Below are positions 1-7,102 of a stretch of 13,499 bases of DNA, one piece after another (position 1 is the first letter of the stretch; each line of letters begins with the position of its first letter). The notes under the pieces were generated by a model that was not told the DNA's origin, made no database searches, and was given only the letters and a program-made list of their open reading frames with translations. The stretch is from Accumulibacter sp. Lineage in GTDB: Bacteria; Pseudomonadota; Gammaproteobacteria; Burkholderiales; Rhodocyclaceae. Location: contig JAISQQ010000068.1 in NCBI GenBank assembly GCA_031274075.1, forward strand, positions 1-13,499. Reading direction: 5' to 3'. The position numbers were made by a program, and so were the translations under genes.

Positions 1-7
1 CGGGAGG

Positions 8-1282
8 CTACATCGCTTCTTTCAGCGCGGCTTCGAGAATCTCCAGGGCTTCATCGAATACCGCGTCTTCGATGGTGATCGGATAGAGATTGCGGATGAC
101 GTTGTAGCCGGTTCCGCAGGTGAGGATCAGGAGGCCTTTGGAGAGGGCGATTTCCTGCGCTTTTTGGGTGTATTCGGCCGCGGCTTCCCGGGTGCCGGGC
201 TTCATGAACTCCACGGCGACCATCGAGCCGAGGCCGCGCACCTGGGCGATATGGGGCACTGTTTTCCTCAGCGCTTCCATGCGCGCCCTGAATCTGTCGC
301 CGAGCGCGACGGAGCGTTCGAGGATGCCGCCTTCTTCCATGATGTCGAGCACCGCGTTGACCGCCGCGAGACCCACCGGGCTGCCGGCATAGGTTCCGCC
401 GAGGCCGCCGGCCTTGGGCGAATCCATGATGGACGCCTTGCCGACGACGCCGGACATGGGATAGCCGTTGGCCATCGACTTGGCGATGGTGATGATGTCC
501 GGCTCGACGTCATAATATTCCGTGGCGAACACCTTGCCGGTACGGGCAAAACCGCTCTGCACCTCGTCGTGCACGTACACGATGCCGTGCTCGTCGCAGA
601 TTTTGCGCAGGGCGTGTACAAATTCCCTGGGAGCGACGTTGAAGCCGCCTTCGCCCTGTACGATTTCAATGATGACCGCGCCCACGCGGCCGGGTTCGAT
701 GGCCGTCTTGAACAGGGAATCCAGGGCGTCCAGGGAATTCTGCACGCTCACGCCGTGCAGTTCGTTGGGATATGGCACGTGGTATACATCGCCGGGAAAG
801 GGGCCGAAACCGAATTTGTACGGAGCGACCTTGCCGGTAAGCGCCATCGTCAGGTTGGTGCGCCCGTGGAAACCGGCGGCAAAGGCCACGATGCCCGGAC
901 GCCCGGTGTGGTAGCGGGCGACCTTGACGGCGTTTTCGACGGCCTCCGCGCCGGTGGAGAAAAACGCCGTCTTCTTGGGCGAGGGGCCGGGAGCGAGCCT
1001 GTTGATGCGCTCGGCGGCGCGCACATACAGTTCGTGCGGAATGATCGAGAAGCAGGTGTGGGTGAACTTTTTCAGTTGCGCCTCGACGGCGGCCTGGACC
1101 AGGGGATTCAGGTGGCCGGAGTTGAGCACGCCGATGCCGCCGGCGAAATCGATATAGCGCCGGCCTTCGACATCCCACACTTCGGCGTTTTTCGCCTTGT
1201 CCGCAAAAAACCGGCACATCACGCCGACGCCTCTCGGCACGGCCGCTTCCTTGCGTTTCCACAACTCACTGTTGCTGGCCAT
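8..1282 (-). CDS. gabT: GabT-type class III aminotransferase (4-aminobutyrate / omega-amino acid transaminase)
   Basis: PLP-dependent transaminase of 424 residues, a normal length for GabT. It should move the amino group of an omega-amino acid such as GABA (possibly beta-alanine or 5-aminovalerate) to 2-oxoglutarate, in the cytoplasm. The N-terminus (PRGVG, then WDVEGRRYIDFAGGIGVLN) matches E. coli GabT closely. Visible landmarks fall at nearly the same numbers as in E. coli GabT: Ile50, Arg141 in FHGRT, Glu206 before VQGEGGF, Asp239 in HDEVQSG, PLP lysine Lys268 in IAKSMANG, and Arg397 in VIRNLYP. IEIVQGEGG replaces the usual IEPVQGEGG. The ATG at 1282 is preferred over the adjacent GTG at 1285 because GGAGG lies 6 bases upstream of it. 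It is transcribed away from the neighbouring amidohydrolase, and a 23-base palindrome lies just upstream. Family assignment is firm. Exact substrate is uncertain; next to a ureidopropionase-type gene, beta-alanine is a fair alternative to GABA. Confidence 0.93.
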   Translation of the reverse strand: MASNSELWKRKEAAVPRGVGVMCRFFADKAKNAEVWDVEGRRYIDFAGGIGVLNSGHLNPLVQAAVEAQLKKFTHTCFSIIPHELYVRAAERINRLAPGPSPKKTAFFSTGAEAVENAVKVARYHTGRPGIVAFAAGFHGRTNLTMALTGKVAPYKFGFGPFPGDVYHVPYPNELHGVSVQNSLDALDSLFKTAIEPGRVGAVIIEIVQGEGGFNVAPREFVHALRKICDEHGIVYVHDEVQSGFARTGKVFATEYYDVEPDIITIAKSMANGYPMSGVVGKASIMDSPKAGGLGGTYAGSPVGLAAVNAVLDIMEEGGILERSVALGDRFRARMEALRKTVPHIAQVRGLGSMVAVEFMKPGTREAAAEYTQKAQEIALSKGLLILTCGTGYNVIRNLYPITIEDAVFDEALEILEAALKEAM

Positions 1283-1302
1283 CACTTCCTCCGGATAGGA
1301 TG

Positions 1303-1325
1303 CCGTGGGAATTCAATTCCCACGG
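1303..1325. promoter_or_regulatory. Perfect 23-base palindrome upstream of the aminotransferase
   Basis: Arms CCGTGGGAATT and AATTCCCACGG are exact reverse complements around a single central C. The element lies 20 bases upstream of the gabT-type start codon, just before its ribosome binding site. It could be an operator for a dimeric regulator. Alternatively it could be a hairpin at the 5' end of the aminotransferase mRNA. No U-tract follows on either strand, so a terminator is unlikely. Confidence 0.6.
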
Positions 1326-1434
1326 GATACGATGAAAAAAAGCTTGGCGGCGAACGCGGCGATCCGCGCCAGGAACGGTGTTCCGCGCCAGAGTGGACGG
1401 CCCGATGAAAAACGGCGTGGCGATCCATTCCCGC

Positions 1435-1458
1435 GCGACATGAAAAGCGACATGAAAA
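1435..1458. repeat. Two tandem copies of a 12-base repeat in the hydrolase leader
   Basis: GCGACATGAAAA occurs twice in direct succession (1435-1446 and 1447-1458), about 85-105 bases before the hydrolase start. It may be a local duplication or paired protein-binding sites on one helix face. Nothing else supports a function. Confidence 0.5.
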
Positions 1459-1460
1459 AC

Positions 1461-1494
1461 CGGCGCCTGCCGCCGCGCGTTTCCCCAGGCGCCG
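1461..1494 (+). promoter_or_regulatory. Stem-loop in the hydrolase 5' region
   Basis: CGGCGCCTG (1461-1469) and CAGGCGCCG (1486-1494) form a perfect 9-bp stem with a 16-base loop. The sequence TAAAAT follows directly. Located 46 bases before the preferred start codon. It could be a 5'UTR structure or a weak attenuator. There is no run of T, so it is not a standard terminator. Confidence 0.4.
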
Positions 1495-1540
1495 TAAAAT
1501 GATCGTTATGACGGATTCTATTACAAGGACGGGAACGCAC

Positions 1541-2758
1541 ATGTACATCGACAAGGACAGGCTGTGGGAGACGCTGGAAACGCACGCCAGGATCGGCGGC
1601 ACTCCCGACGGCGGGGTCTGCCGGGAGGCGCTGACCGCCGAGGACAAGGCCGGGCGCGACTGCTTCGTCGCCTGGTGCCGCGAAGCCGGCCTGGAGGTGG
1701 CTTACGACAAGATATGCACTATTTACGCGACGCGCCCCGGCCGCGACGATTCGCTCGCTCCACTGGCGTTCGGCAGCCATCTGGACACGCAGCCGACCGG
1801 CGGGAAATATGACGGTATCCTCGGCGTCCTGGGCGGCCTCGAAGTCATGCGCGCGCTGAACGACAAGCAGGTGGTGACGGACCGCCCCCTCGTGCTCATC
1901 GACTGGACCAACGAGGAAGGCAGCCGCTTCGTTCCGTCCATGCTGGCCAGCGGCATCTACAGCGGCATTTTCAGCTATGAGGACATGCTCCGCGCCACCG
2001 ATGCCCGCGGAATGACCCTCGGCGAGGCGGCGGACGCTTCCGGCTACAAGGGAAGCGAGGAAATCGGCGCGCGCAGCTTCCACGCGCTGCTCGAACTGCA
2101 TATCGAGCAGGGTCCGGTGCTGGAATCCAGGGGAGTGGAAATCGGCGTCGTCACCGGCTCGCATGGCATGAGCTGGAGCCATGTGACCATCAACGGCAAA
2201 TCGTCCCACGCGGGCACCACCCCCATGCCCTACCGTCTCGACGCCATGGGCGCGATGGCGCGGCTGGTGGGGATCGCGCACAACGTCGCCAACGCGGTTC
2301 CGGACGCCTGCGCCACCGTCGGCTCGATCGTCACCATTCCATCGACCTACAACACCATCCCGCATACGGTCCGTTTCACCCTGGACATGCGGCACCCCGA
2401 CGACGCGACGCTGCAGGCGATGCTCGCCCGCTTCGAGGACGCCTGCGCGGCGGAGCGCGCCAGGGGCTTCGCCGTCAAACGCGAGGAATTCGGCGCGACG
2501 CCCGCCCAGAAGTTCGCGCCGGCGTGCGTCGCGGCGGTGCGCAAAGCCGCCGCGGCAGCGGGCTATACCCACTGCGACATCGCGAGCGGCGCGGGACACG
2601 ACTGCGTATACGTGAACCGCGTCTGCGACGTGGGCATGATCTTCGTGCCCTGCAAGGACGGCATCAGCCACAATCCCAGGGAAAGCATCACCAGGGAACA
2701 GGCGGCGGCCGGGGCGGAGGTGCTCTACCGCGCGGTGCTGGAACTGTCCAGGGCGTAA
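1541..2758 (+). CDS. M20 Zn-hydrolase: N-carbamoyl-L-amino-acid hydrolase / beta-ureidopropionase type
   Basis: Metal-dependent amidase of the HyuC/AllC/PydC group, 405 residues from this start. It hydrolyses an N-carbamoyl group to amino acid, CO2 and ammonia. Visible M20 features are: GSHLDTQPTGGKYDG with His80 and Asp91, NEEGSRF with Glu125/Glu126, HIEQGPVLE with His187, the dimerisation-domain stretch around GKSSHAGTTPMPYR (219-232), GAGHDC with His353, and GISHNPRE with His377. The form GSHLDTQPTGGK is typical of carbamoyl-amino-acid hydrolases and ureidopropionases, less so of allantoate amidohydrolase. ATGs at 1499 and 1508 are also in frame. I prefer 1541 because the family N-terminus begins near here and a weak AAGGA/GGGAA purine stretch precedes it, while 1499 has none. 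It converges with the AbgB-type gene and is divergent from the aminotransferase, which could consume its product. No dihydropyrimidinase or hydantoinase lies in the window. Confidence 0.9.
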   Translation: MYIDKDRLWETLETHARIGGTPDGGVCREALTAEDKAGRDCFVAWCREAGLEVAYDKICTIYATRPGRDDSLAPLAFGSHLDTQPTGGKYDGILGVLGGLEVMRALNDKQVVTDRPLVLIDWTNEEGSRFVPSMLASGIYSGIFSYEDMLRATDARGMTLGEAADASGYKGSEEIGARSFHALLELHIEQGPVLESRGVEIGVVTGSHGMSWSHVTINGKSSHAGTTPMPYRLDAMGAMARLVGIAHNVANAVPDACATVGSIVTIPSTYNTIPHTVRFTLDMRHPDDATLQAMLARFEDACAAERARGFAVKREEFGATPAQKFAPACVAAVRKAAAAAGYTHCDIASGAGHDCVYVNRVCDVGMIFVPCKDGISHNPRESITREQAAAGAEVLYRAVLELSRA

Positions 2759-2835
2759 GGCTCTTGCGCCCCCGGCGCGGAATCGCCGCCCGGCGGCTCG
2801 TCTTGCCGTGACGCCGCGGCGGCGGGGAAACGGGT

Positions 2836-4245
2836 TCAGGCTTTCCTCCTGTATTTCTCCATCGTCGCCTTGTTGGCGTCCAGCGGCGGCATCAGATCGC
2901 CGGGCAGAAGGCTCTTGAACACACGGCCGTTCAGGCGCTCCCGGTGTTCGTTCCTGGCCTCCGCCAGCAGCTCGGGCCGGACGATCAGGTCGAGCGCCGA
3001 GTTGGCCAGGAATTTCGCCGCGTAGCTAAACGCCTTTTTGCCGATGCCGCTGCCCGCCGCCGCGGTAATGACCCAGTGGTGCAGAACCGGCCCGGGAAAA
3101 ACCGCCGTCCACATCGTGGCCAGAGGCGCGAACCACGAGTATTCGGAAACGTCCGTCATCGGGGCGTCGAATTCCGAGGGCGGCAGATGGTCCTGGACGA
3201 TGCCCACGGGATCGTTGCCGGCGTTTTCCTGCAATTTCCTGGCGAAAGCCTGTTCCTCGTCCGTCAGGGACAGGGGGCCGAGCGCGAGGAAATTGTCATG
3301 CACCACCCGCGCAAGCGTCTTGTTGGGCAGGTTTTCGTGCACCGCGGTGACGAGTTCCATGTCCACGGCCGTGCCGGTGGCGAGGGCCGCGCCCTTGGCG
3401 CAGTTGTCGATGCGTTCCACGACGTCGGACATGATTTCGGTGCTCGTGAAACGTCCCACGAACCACAGCGAGGAGCGGTCCGGCACCACGCTCGGAAATT
3501 CCGGGCCGACGCTGGAAAACGTATAGTTGATGGTGTTGGCGGCCGCTTCCGGGCCGGGCACGATGTGTTCGCGCAGAAGCTCCACCGCGTGCCCCATGAG
3601 CATGCCCGCGTCGAGCGCGCTGCGGCCGTTCCAGGGCGCGTTGCCGTGGCTGGTCCTGCCCTTGAAATGATAGTACTTGCTGAAATAGGCGTTGGTGCCC
3701 CGGTGCACGAACGATTTGTTGAACCAGGGATGCCAGTCGAGAAAGGCGTCCACGCCGTCGAACAGTCCGGCCCGGGCCATGAAGGGCTTGCCGATGCAGA
3801 TTTCTTCCGCCGGCGTGCCGAATATCCTGACTGTGCCGTCGAGACCGAATCTTTCCATCGCGTAGCGCAGCGCGATCGCCGCCTGCATGCCGCCGACGCC
3901 CAGCAGGCAATGCCCGCAGCCGTGGCCGGGAGCGCCTTCGATCACCGGGTCCTTGTGCTCCGCGACCTTCTGCGACAGGCCGGGCAGGCCGTCGTATTCC
4001 GCGTTGAAGCCGAGCACCGGCGAACCGGAGCCATAGACGGCGACGAACGCCGTCGGCATGCCGGCGACGCCCCTGTCCACCTTGAATCCGTGCTTTTCCG
4101 CGATTTGCCCGAAAAGCCTCGCCGCCTCAAACTCCTGCATTCCCAATTCCGGATTGTCGAACAGGAATTGGGAGCAGGCGTCGAATTCGGCCTTGTTGTC
4201 TTCTATCCAATCGACGATGAATCGCTTGACCGCTGCTGCGTCCAT
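2836..4245 (-). CDS. M20 family amidohydrolase, AbgB-like (aminobenzoyl-glutamate utilization protein B type)
   Basis: 469-residue metallo-amidohydrolase that resembles AbgB (about 480 residues in E. coli), the B subunit of p-aminobenzoyl-glutamate hydrolase. Many AbgB-like proteins act without an AbgA partner on other N-acyl or amide substrates, and no abgA is present here. Visible motifs: NPELGMQEFEA (31-41), NAEYDGLPG with Asp85, GAPGHGCGHCLLG with His108, Cys110 and His112, GTPAEE with Glu147/Glu148, DWHPW with His172, TSHGNAPWNGRSALD with His200, and LHHW with His389/His390. An in-frame start at 4302 exists, but the ATG at 4245 has AAGGAG upstream with an 8-base spacer and gives the family-like N-terminus. 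It lies 136 bases downstream of the symporter on the same strand, so the pair may be one transcript with an internal hairpin. The symporter may then supply its substrate. Family firm; substrate unknown. Confidence 0.88.
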   Translation of the reverse strand: MDAAAVKRFIVDWIEDNKAEFDACSQFLFDNPELGMQEFEAARLFGQIAEKHGFKVDRGVAGMPTAFVAVYGSGSPVLGFNAEYDGLPGLSQKVAEHKDPVIEGAPGHGCGHCLLGVGGMQAAIALRYAMERFGLDGTVRIFGTPAEEICIGKPFMARAGLFDGVDAFLDWHPWFNKSFVHRGTNAYFSKYYHFKGRTSHGNAPWNGRSALDAGMLMGHAVELLREHIVPGPEAAANTINYTFSSVGPEFPSVVPDRSSLWFVGRFTSTEIMSDVVERIDNCAKGAALATGTAVDMELVTAVHENLPNKTLARVVHDNFLALGPLSLTDEEQAFARKLQENAGNDPVGIVQDHLPPSEFDAPMTDVSEYSWFAPLATMWTAVFPGPVLHHWVITAAAGSGIGKKAFSYAAKFLANSALDLIVRPELLAEARNEHRERLNGRVFKSLLPGDLMPPLDANKATMEKYRRKA

Positions 4246-4333
4246 GATGACGACTCCTTTTGTTTTATTCGGCGCGGCGGCTTCCGGAAGCGGCGCGGCC
4301 AAGGATCCGCGAGCATGGCGTTGCCGCCTTCGC

Positions 4334-4360
4334 GCGGACGGACGCGCCGCGTCCGTCCGC
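4334..4360. repeat. Perfect 27-base palindrome between symporter and AbgB-like gene
   Basis: GCGGACGGACGCG and CGCGTCCGTCCGC are exact reverse complements around one C. It is an extremely GC-rich potential hairpin in the 136-base gap between the symporter stop and the amidohydrolase start. A second self-complementary stretch, GCTTCCGGAAGC, lies nearby in the same gap. No T-run follows in the direction of transcription. An mRNA-stabilising or processing hairpin, or a Rho-assisted partial stop, fits better than a classical terminator. Confidence 0.6.
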
Positions 4361-4381
4361 CGGAAATGTTACCTATTGCGC

Positions 4382-6178
4382 CTATTGCGCCTGTTTCCCG
4401 TTCGCCTTGCCAAACTGGTGGGTGGCCTTGACCAGACCGAGGACGTCCCTGGTGCCGAGGAAGCCCAGCATCGCGAGCATCAGCACGCCGACGATGAAGG
4501 ACAGCCAGACCATGCACAGGCCGAAGAACTCGATGTGGAACAGGAACGCCAGCAGGTAATGGAGTGCGAAAACGACGAAGGTGACGACCCAGAACAGCTT
4601 CCAGTTCCCGGTCTCAGCGCCGAGCCAGCCGAAGAAGCCGGGACGGGTCTGCTTGTCCTCGACCGTGGTGTCGGCCATCATTTCACGGCCGAGCGTACTG
4701 TAGTTCGTGACTTCGGCCTTGTCATATTCCGGCGCGGTGGCGAGGCTGACGATGAACATCAGCGGAATCGAGACGAACAGCCCGACGTGAGCGGCGTGCA
4801 GGGGTATTTCCGCCACGGTCACGAGGCCGCCGGGACTGCCGGTGACGTGCCAGGCGTAGCAGGCCCAGCCGAAGGCCGCGATCCCGCCGCATACCGTGGA
4901 AGCGTAGGCGCCGGCAGTCGTCGAACGCTTCCAGAACCAGGCGCACATGGTGGTCGCGAGCAGCCCGGAAATGCCGATCGCCTGGGCCAGCGACCACAGC
5001 GGCACGAGGATGGGCAGCCACAGGGCGCTGGCGATGCCGATCAGGGTGACGAGCACCAGCGATACGCGGCTGGCGAACAGCACCTCTTTGTCCGTGGCGT
5101 TCTTGTTGATGATGCCCTGGTAGATGTCCTTGGTGAAGATGGTGACGCCGTTCATGGCGAAGGACGATCCGCAGGACACGATGGTCATCAGCAGCCCGAC
5201 GAGAACGAGCACCGCGAGCACCGGCGACATGAACTCGATGGTGAACCAGGCGTAGAGCGCGTCGCCCGACAGCCCCTGGGGCACGGCGAGCTTGCCCATC
5301 ACCACGCCGAGCGCGAGGCACATGCCGGAGAGGAAGGGAAGCACGTTGTAGTAGGAGCCGCCCAAGACCGCCAGCATGGCGTTGGAACTGACGCGCGGGG
5401 TCTTGCCGATGTACGCCCACATGTAGATCCACGGGTCCACCAGATAGAAAATGCCAAAGGTAATCAGCCATACGGTGAACAAAGAGACGTTCACGCTCCA
5501 GAAATCCATCTTGCTCGCGTCCAGGAGTTCGTACATGGCGTGAGTCACCGAACTGGGGTCGCCGTACATCCTGTACGCGGCGATGGCGAAAATGACGATG
5601 CCCAGCGATTGCAGGAGAGACTGGAACCATTGCGTGATCAGGGCCGAATACTGCCCGGCGGTGATCAGGTACAACAGGATGACGATCGCGGACAGCACGA
5701 CGCCGGTTTTCAGATCCAGGCCGAAAACGATTTTCGCCACCACCGCGATCGCCAGGAACTGCATCCCGGTGAGGAAGGTCGGGCGCATGATGGCGCACAG
5801 CGCGATGGGTACGCGCAGTTTTTCGCCGAAGCGGGCGCAGACGAAATCCGCGATGGTGACCGCGTGGTGCTTGCGCCCGAAGTAGTTGGCCCGGCGGGCG
5901 AAAATCGCGGTGAACGCGGCGCAGCCGGACATGACGAACAAGGACGCCCACATGCCCGCGATGCCGCTGCTGAATCCCAGGCTGACGTAGCCGGACACGC
6001 TGGCGCCGCCGACATAGCCGCCGAGATAGGCGCTGCCCATGAGCCAGAACGGAGCGCCGCGCCCCGCCAGCAGGAAGCCGTCCGAGGTGGAAGCCATTTT
6101 CTGGAACCACATGCCCGCGAGGATGAAAAAGATGATCAGCGCAATCATCACCACGATTGACGCGGAAATTACATTCAT
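4382..6178 (-). CDS. Sodium:solute symporter (SSS family)
   Basis: 598-residue inner-membrane transporter with about 13 hydrophobic segments, expected to couple Na+ entry to uptake of an organic solute. Family signatures seen: the first-helix region GRGAPFW..GSAYLGGYVGG (39-58) and GYVSLGFSSG (63-72), typical of the LeuT-fold SSS start; ALITQWFQSLLQ (179-190), a standard Q-rich loop/helix; and SCGSSF..NGVTIFTKDIYQG (335-355). The last has serines 335, 338 and 339 where SSS proteins place Na2-site hydroxyls, and the usual D-[IL]-Y end. The ATG at 6178 has AAGGAGG 6 bases upstream. It overlaps by ATGA the stop of a 16-codon leader ORF. The gene ends in a duplicated GCGCAATAG so that Ala-Gln-stop is written twice. 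Substrate class is not clear from sequence. Its position before an AbgB-like hydrolase suggests an N-acyl or amide compound, or its product. Confidence 0.92.
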   Translation of the reverse strand: MNVISASIVVMIALIIFFILAGMWFQKMASTSDGFLLAGRGAPFWLMGSAYLGGYVGGASVSGYVSLGFSSGIAGMWASLFVMSGCAAFTAIFARRANYFGRKHHAVTIADFVCARFGEKLRVPIALCAIMRPTFLTGMQFLAIAVVAKIVFGLDLKTGVVLSAIVILLYLITAGQYSALITQWFQSLLQSLGIVIFAIAAYRMYGDPSSVTHAMYELLDASKMDFWSVNVSLFTVWLITFGIFYLVDPWIYMWAYIGKTPRVSSNAMLAVLGGSYYNVLPFLSGMCLALGVVMGKLAVPQGLSGDALYAWFTIEFMSPVLAVLVLVGLLMTIVSCGSSFAMNGVTIFTKDIYQGIINKNATDKEVLFASRVSLVLVTLIGIASALWLPILVPLWSLAQAIGISGLLATTMCAWFWKRSTTAGAYASTVCGGIAAFGWACYAWHVTGSPGGLVTVAEIPLHAAHVGLFVSIPLMFIVSLATAPEYDKAEVTNYSTLGREMMADTTVEDKQTRPGFFGWLGAETGNWKLFWVVTFVVFALHYLLAFLFHIEFFGLCMVWLSFIVGVLMLAMLGFLGTRDVLGLVKATHQFGKANGKQAQ

Positions 6179-6225
6179 TGTCTGCCTCCTTCCAGGGACT
6201 GTGCACTTCTGGCCATGATCTTCAT
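6175..6225 (-). CDS. Putative 16-codon leader ORF of the symporter
   Basis: ATG at 6225 has an excellent ribosome binding site (AAAGGAGG, 5-base spacer). The ORF encodes MKIMARSAQSLEGGRQ and its TGA overlaps the symporter ATG (ATGA). Its last codons contain the symporter's own AAGGAGG. This suggests translational coupling or a leader peptide that tunes symporter expression. The frame stays open further upstream to about 6486 and crosses a hydrophobic stretch (WNLAMALFLLTAIAFF), but no ribosome binding site precedes those earlier starts. I therefore annotate only the short form. It is too short for homology arguments. Confidence 0.45.
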   Translation of the reverse strand: MKIMARSAQSLEGGRQ

Positions 6226-6405
6226 CACATCCTCCTTTTGCCGCGTACCGCGAACATGAATTCCGTCCGGTATTTTTTCGCGGAACGGCTTCCGGCGCTT
6301 GGACGCTCCGGCGCACGCTCCCCGACTCCCGCCTGTTCCGGACGGGCGAAAAAACGCGATAGCGGTAAGCAAAAAAAGTGCCATCGCAAGATTCCAGTCA
6401 AATAC

Positions 6406-6422
6406 CCCCGGAAAAACCGGGG
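6406..6422. other. Small GC hairpin (CCCCGG, AAAAA loop, CCGGGG)
   Basis: A 6-bp perfect GC stem with a 5-base loop, upstream of the symporter leader. It is followed on the plus strand by ACTTGATTTGATTTG, which is only mildly T-rich. It may be a weak terminator remnant or a 5' structure; function is unsupported. Confidence 0.3.
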
Positions 6423-6544
6423 ACTTGATTTGATTTGTTAACGCCTCAAAGACGCCTTCAAAACCGTGGGCCGCTTCTCGGCACAAGCGTTGATATCAGC
6501 ACAGAGGCGTCGTCCCTTTGCTTGCCGGGATCCGGTTCGTTCGT

Positions 6545-6599
6545 CAAACTTCCTGGATTCCGGCTTGCGCCGCAAACTTCTGGATTCCGGCTTGCGCCG
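6545..6599. repeat. Tandem duplication of a 27/28-base unit
   Basis: The unit starting CAAACTT and ending TTCCGGCTTGCGCCG occurs twice with no gap, at 6545-6572 and 6573-6599. The copies differ by one C. The second copy runs into the palindrome at 6584-6603. Confidence 0.7.
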
Positions 6600-6603
6600 G
6601 AAT
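6584..6603. repeat. 20-base palindromic dispersed-type repeat (ATTCCGGC-TTGC-GCCGGAAT)
   Basis: 8-bp perfect arms with a 4-base loop, followed by GACGG. It is related in plan to the ATTCCC-N8-GGGAAT elements (dRS3-like) scattered in many beta- and gammaproteobacterial intergenic regions. A second element at 6987-7006 lies in the opposite orientation. Membership in a genome-wide family is inferred. Confidence 0.5.
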
Positions 6604-6727
6604 GACGGAGTAGAAATAGCCGCTATCGGCACTGAAACGCTCGGAATCACCTCTCGACTCCGCTACCGCTGACTCATACTCTGTTTCAAACATCTTTTGA
6701 CGGCCGCAAAGCTCAAACCTTGGGAGT

Positions 6728-6755
6728 CCCCTGGCATAGCCGGGGGTTTGCCTTT
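6728..6755 (+). terminator. Terminator-like hairpin without a clear gene
   Basis: CCCC-T-GGC, loop ATA, GCC-GGGG forms a 7-bp stem with one bulge. It is followed by GTTTGCCTTTA, a broken T-rich tail. No plus-strand gene ends just upstream, so it may be a relic of a lost element. Confidence 0.3.
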
Positions 6756-6909
6756 ATTGATCAGAGGTGATACGGCAGGGCGTTTTCCGCGGAAAAACGG
6801 CCCTCGCCGCCCCATATTGGCGCGCTGGCGGGCCGAAATCCCCTTTGTTGTGCCCCATTGTTGTGCCCGCGCCGGAAAACGATCCCGGCGACGGGCGCGG
6901 TGCGAAGTC

Positions 6910-6939
6910 GAGGGCGAGGACGAGGACTAGGACTAGGTG
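6910..6939. repeat. Hexamer tandem repeat (about five units)
   Basis: Successive units are GAGGGC, GAGGAC, GAGGAC, TAGGAC and TAGGTG: a short, degenerate microsatellite in non-coding DNA. Confidence 0.6.
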
Positions 6940-6986
6940 AGCGGAGAAAGGCGAACAAAGCCTTGCGAAACCCTGTCCGCTCCGTC

Positions 6987-7006
6987 ATTCCCGCGCCGGC
7001 GGGAAT
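6987..7006. repeat. 20-base ATTCCC-N8-GGGAAT palindrome (dRS3-like)
   Basis: ATTCCCGC-GCCG-GCGGGAAT fits exactly the ATTCCC-N8-GGGAAT pattern of Neisseria dRS3 and of similar intergenic repeats in other Proteobacteria. It is preceded by CCGTC, the mirror of the GACGG after the palindrome at 6584-6603, so the two form an inverted pair about 400 bases apart. Confidence 0.55.
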
Positions 7007-7068
7007 CCTTCGTCGAATCCGGTTCGTTTTTTCCGGCCCGAAGAGAAAGGGCCGCGCTTCAAGACCAG

Positions 7069-7083
7069 CGGCGCTCCGCGCCG
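7069..7083 (-). terminator. Weak stem-loop downstream of the GntR gene
   Basis: CGGCGC, loop TCC, GCGCCG: a 6-bp stem starting 20 bases after the regulator's stop codon. No T-run follows on the minus strand. It is perhaps a 3' stabilising hairpin or part of a Rho-dependent end. Confidence 0.3.
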
Positions 7084-7102
7084 GAAAGGCGCGTCGGCGC
7101 GC

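Larger units (their letters stand above)
6226..7102. other. Gene-free stretch with repeats and hairpins
   Basis: I see no credible gene here. Short ORFs on both strands are low-complexity, and several run through palindromic repeats that spell the familiar spurious FRRKPESR peptide. It holds a tandem 27/28-base duplication, two ATTCC-type 20-base palindromes, two GC hairpins, a hexamer repeat and a small stem-loop after gntR. The symporter promoter should lie at its left end, but I found no convincing -35/-10 pair. Confidence 0.6.

Noticed and set aside
164..1408. Long plus-strand ORF (414 codons) opposite the aminotransferase
   Set aside because: Antisense shadow of a clear GabT-type gene. 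Its product is His/Gly/Arg/Ala-rich with no family motif and it lacks a ribosome binding site.
1313..2671. Long minus-strand ORF (452 codons) opposite the carbamoyl hydrolase
   Set aside because: High-GC antisense shadow. The plus strand carries all M20 motifs and this product has none.
4058..6160. 700-codon plus-strand ORF opposite the symporter
   Set aside because: Its product is composed of His/Asp/Gly/Arg-rich antisense translation. The minus strand encodes a full SSS protein.
6178..6486. 103-codon minus-strand ORF with a hydrophobic segment upstream of the symporter
   Set aside because: No ribosome binding site at any of its earlier starts, and most of it is basic low-information sequence. 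Only the 16-codon end is supported.
6438..6672. Overlapping small ORFs in the repeat region
   Set aside because: Their shared FRRKPESR-like peptide is the usual spurious translation of intergenic palindromic repeats.
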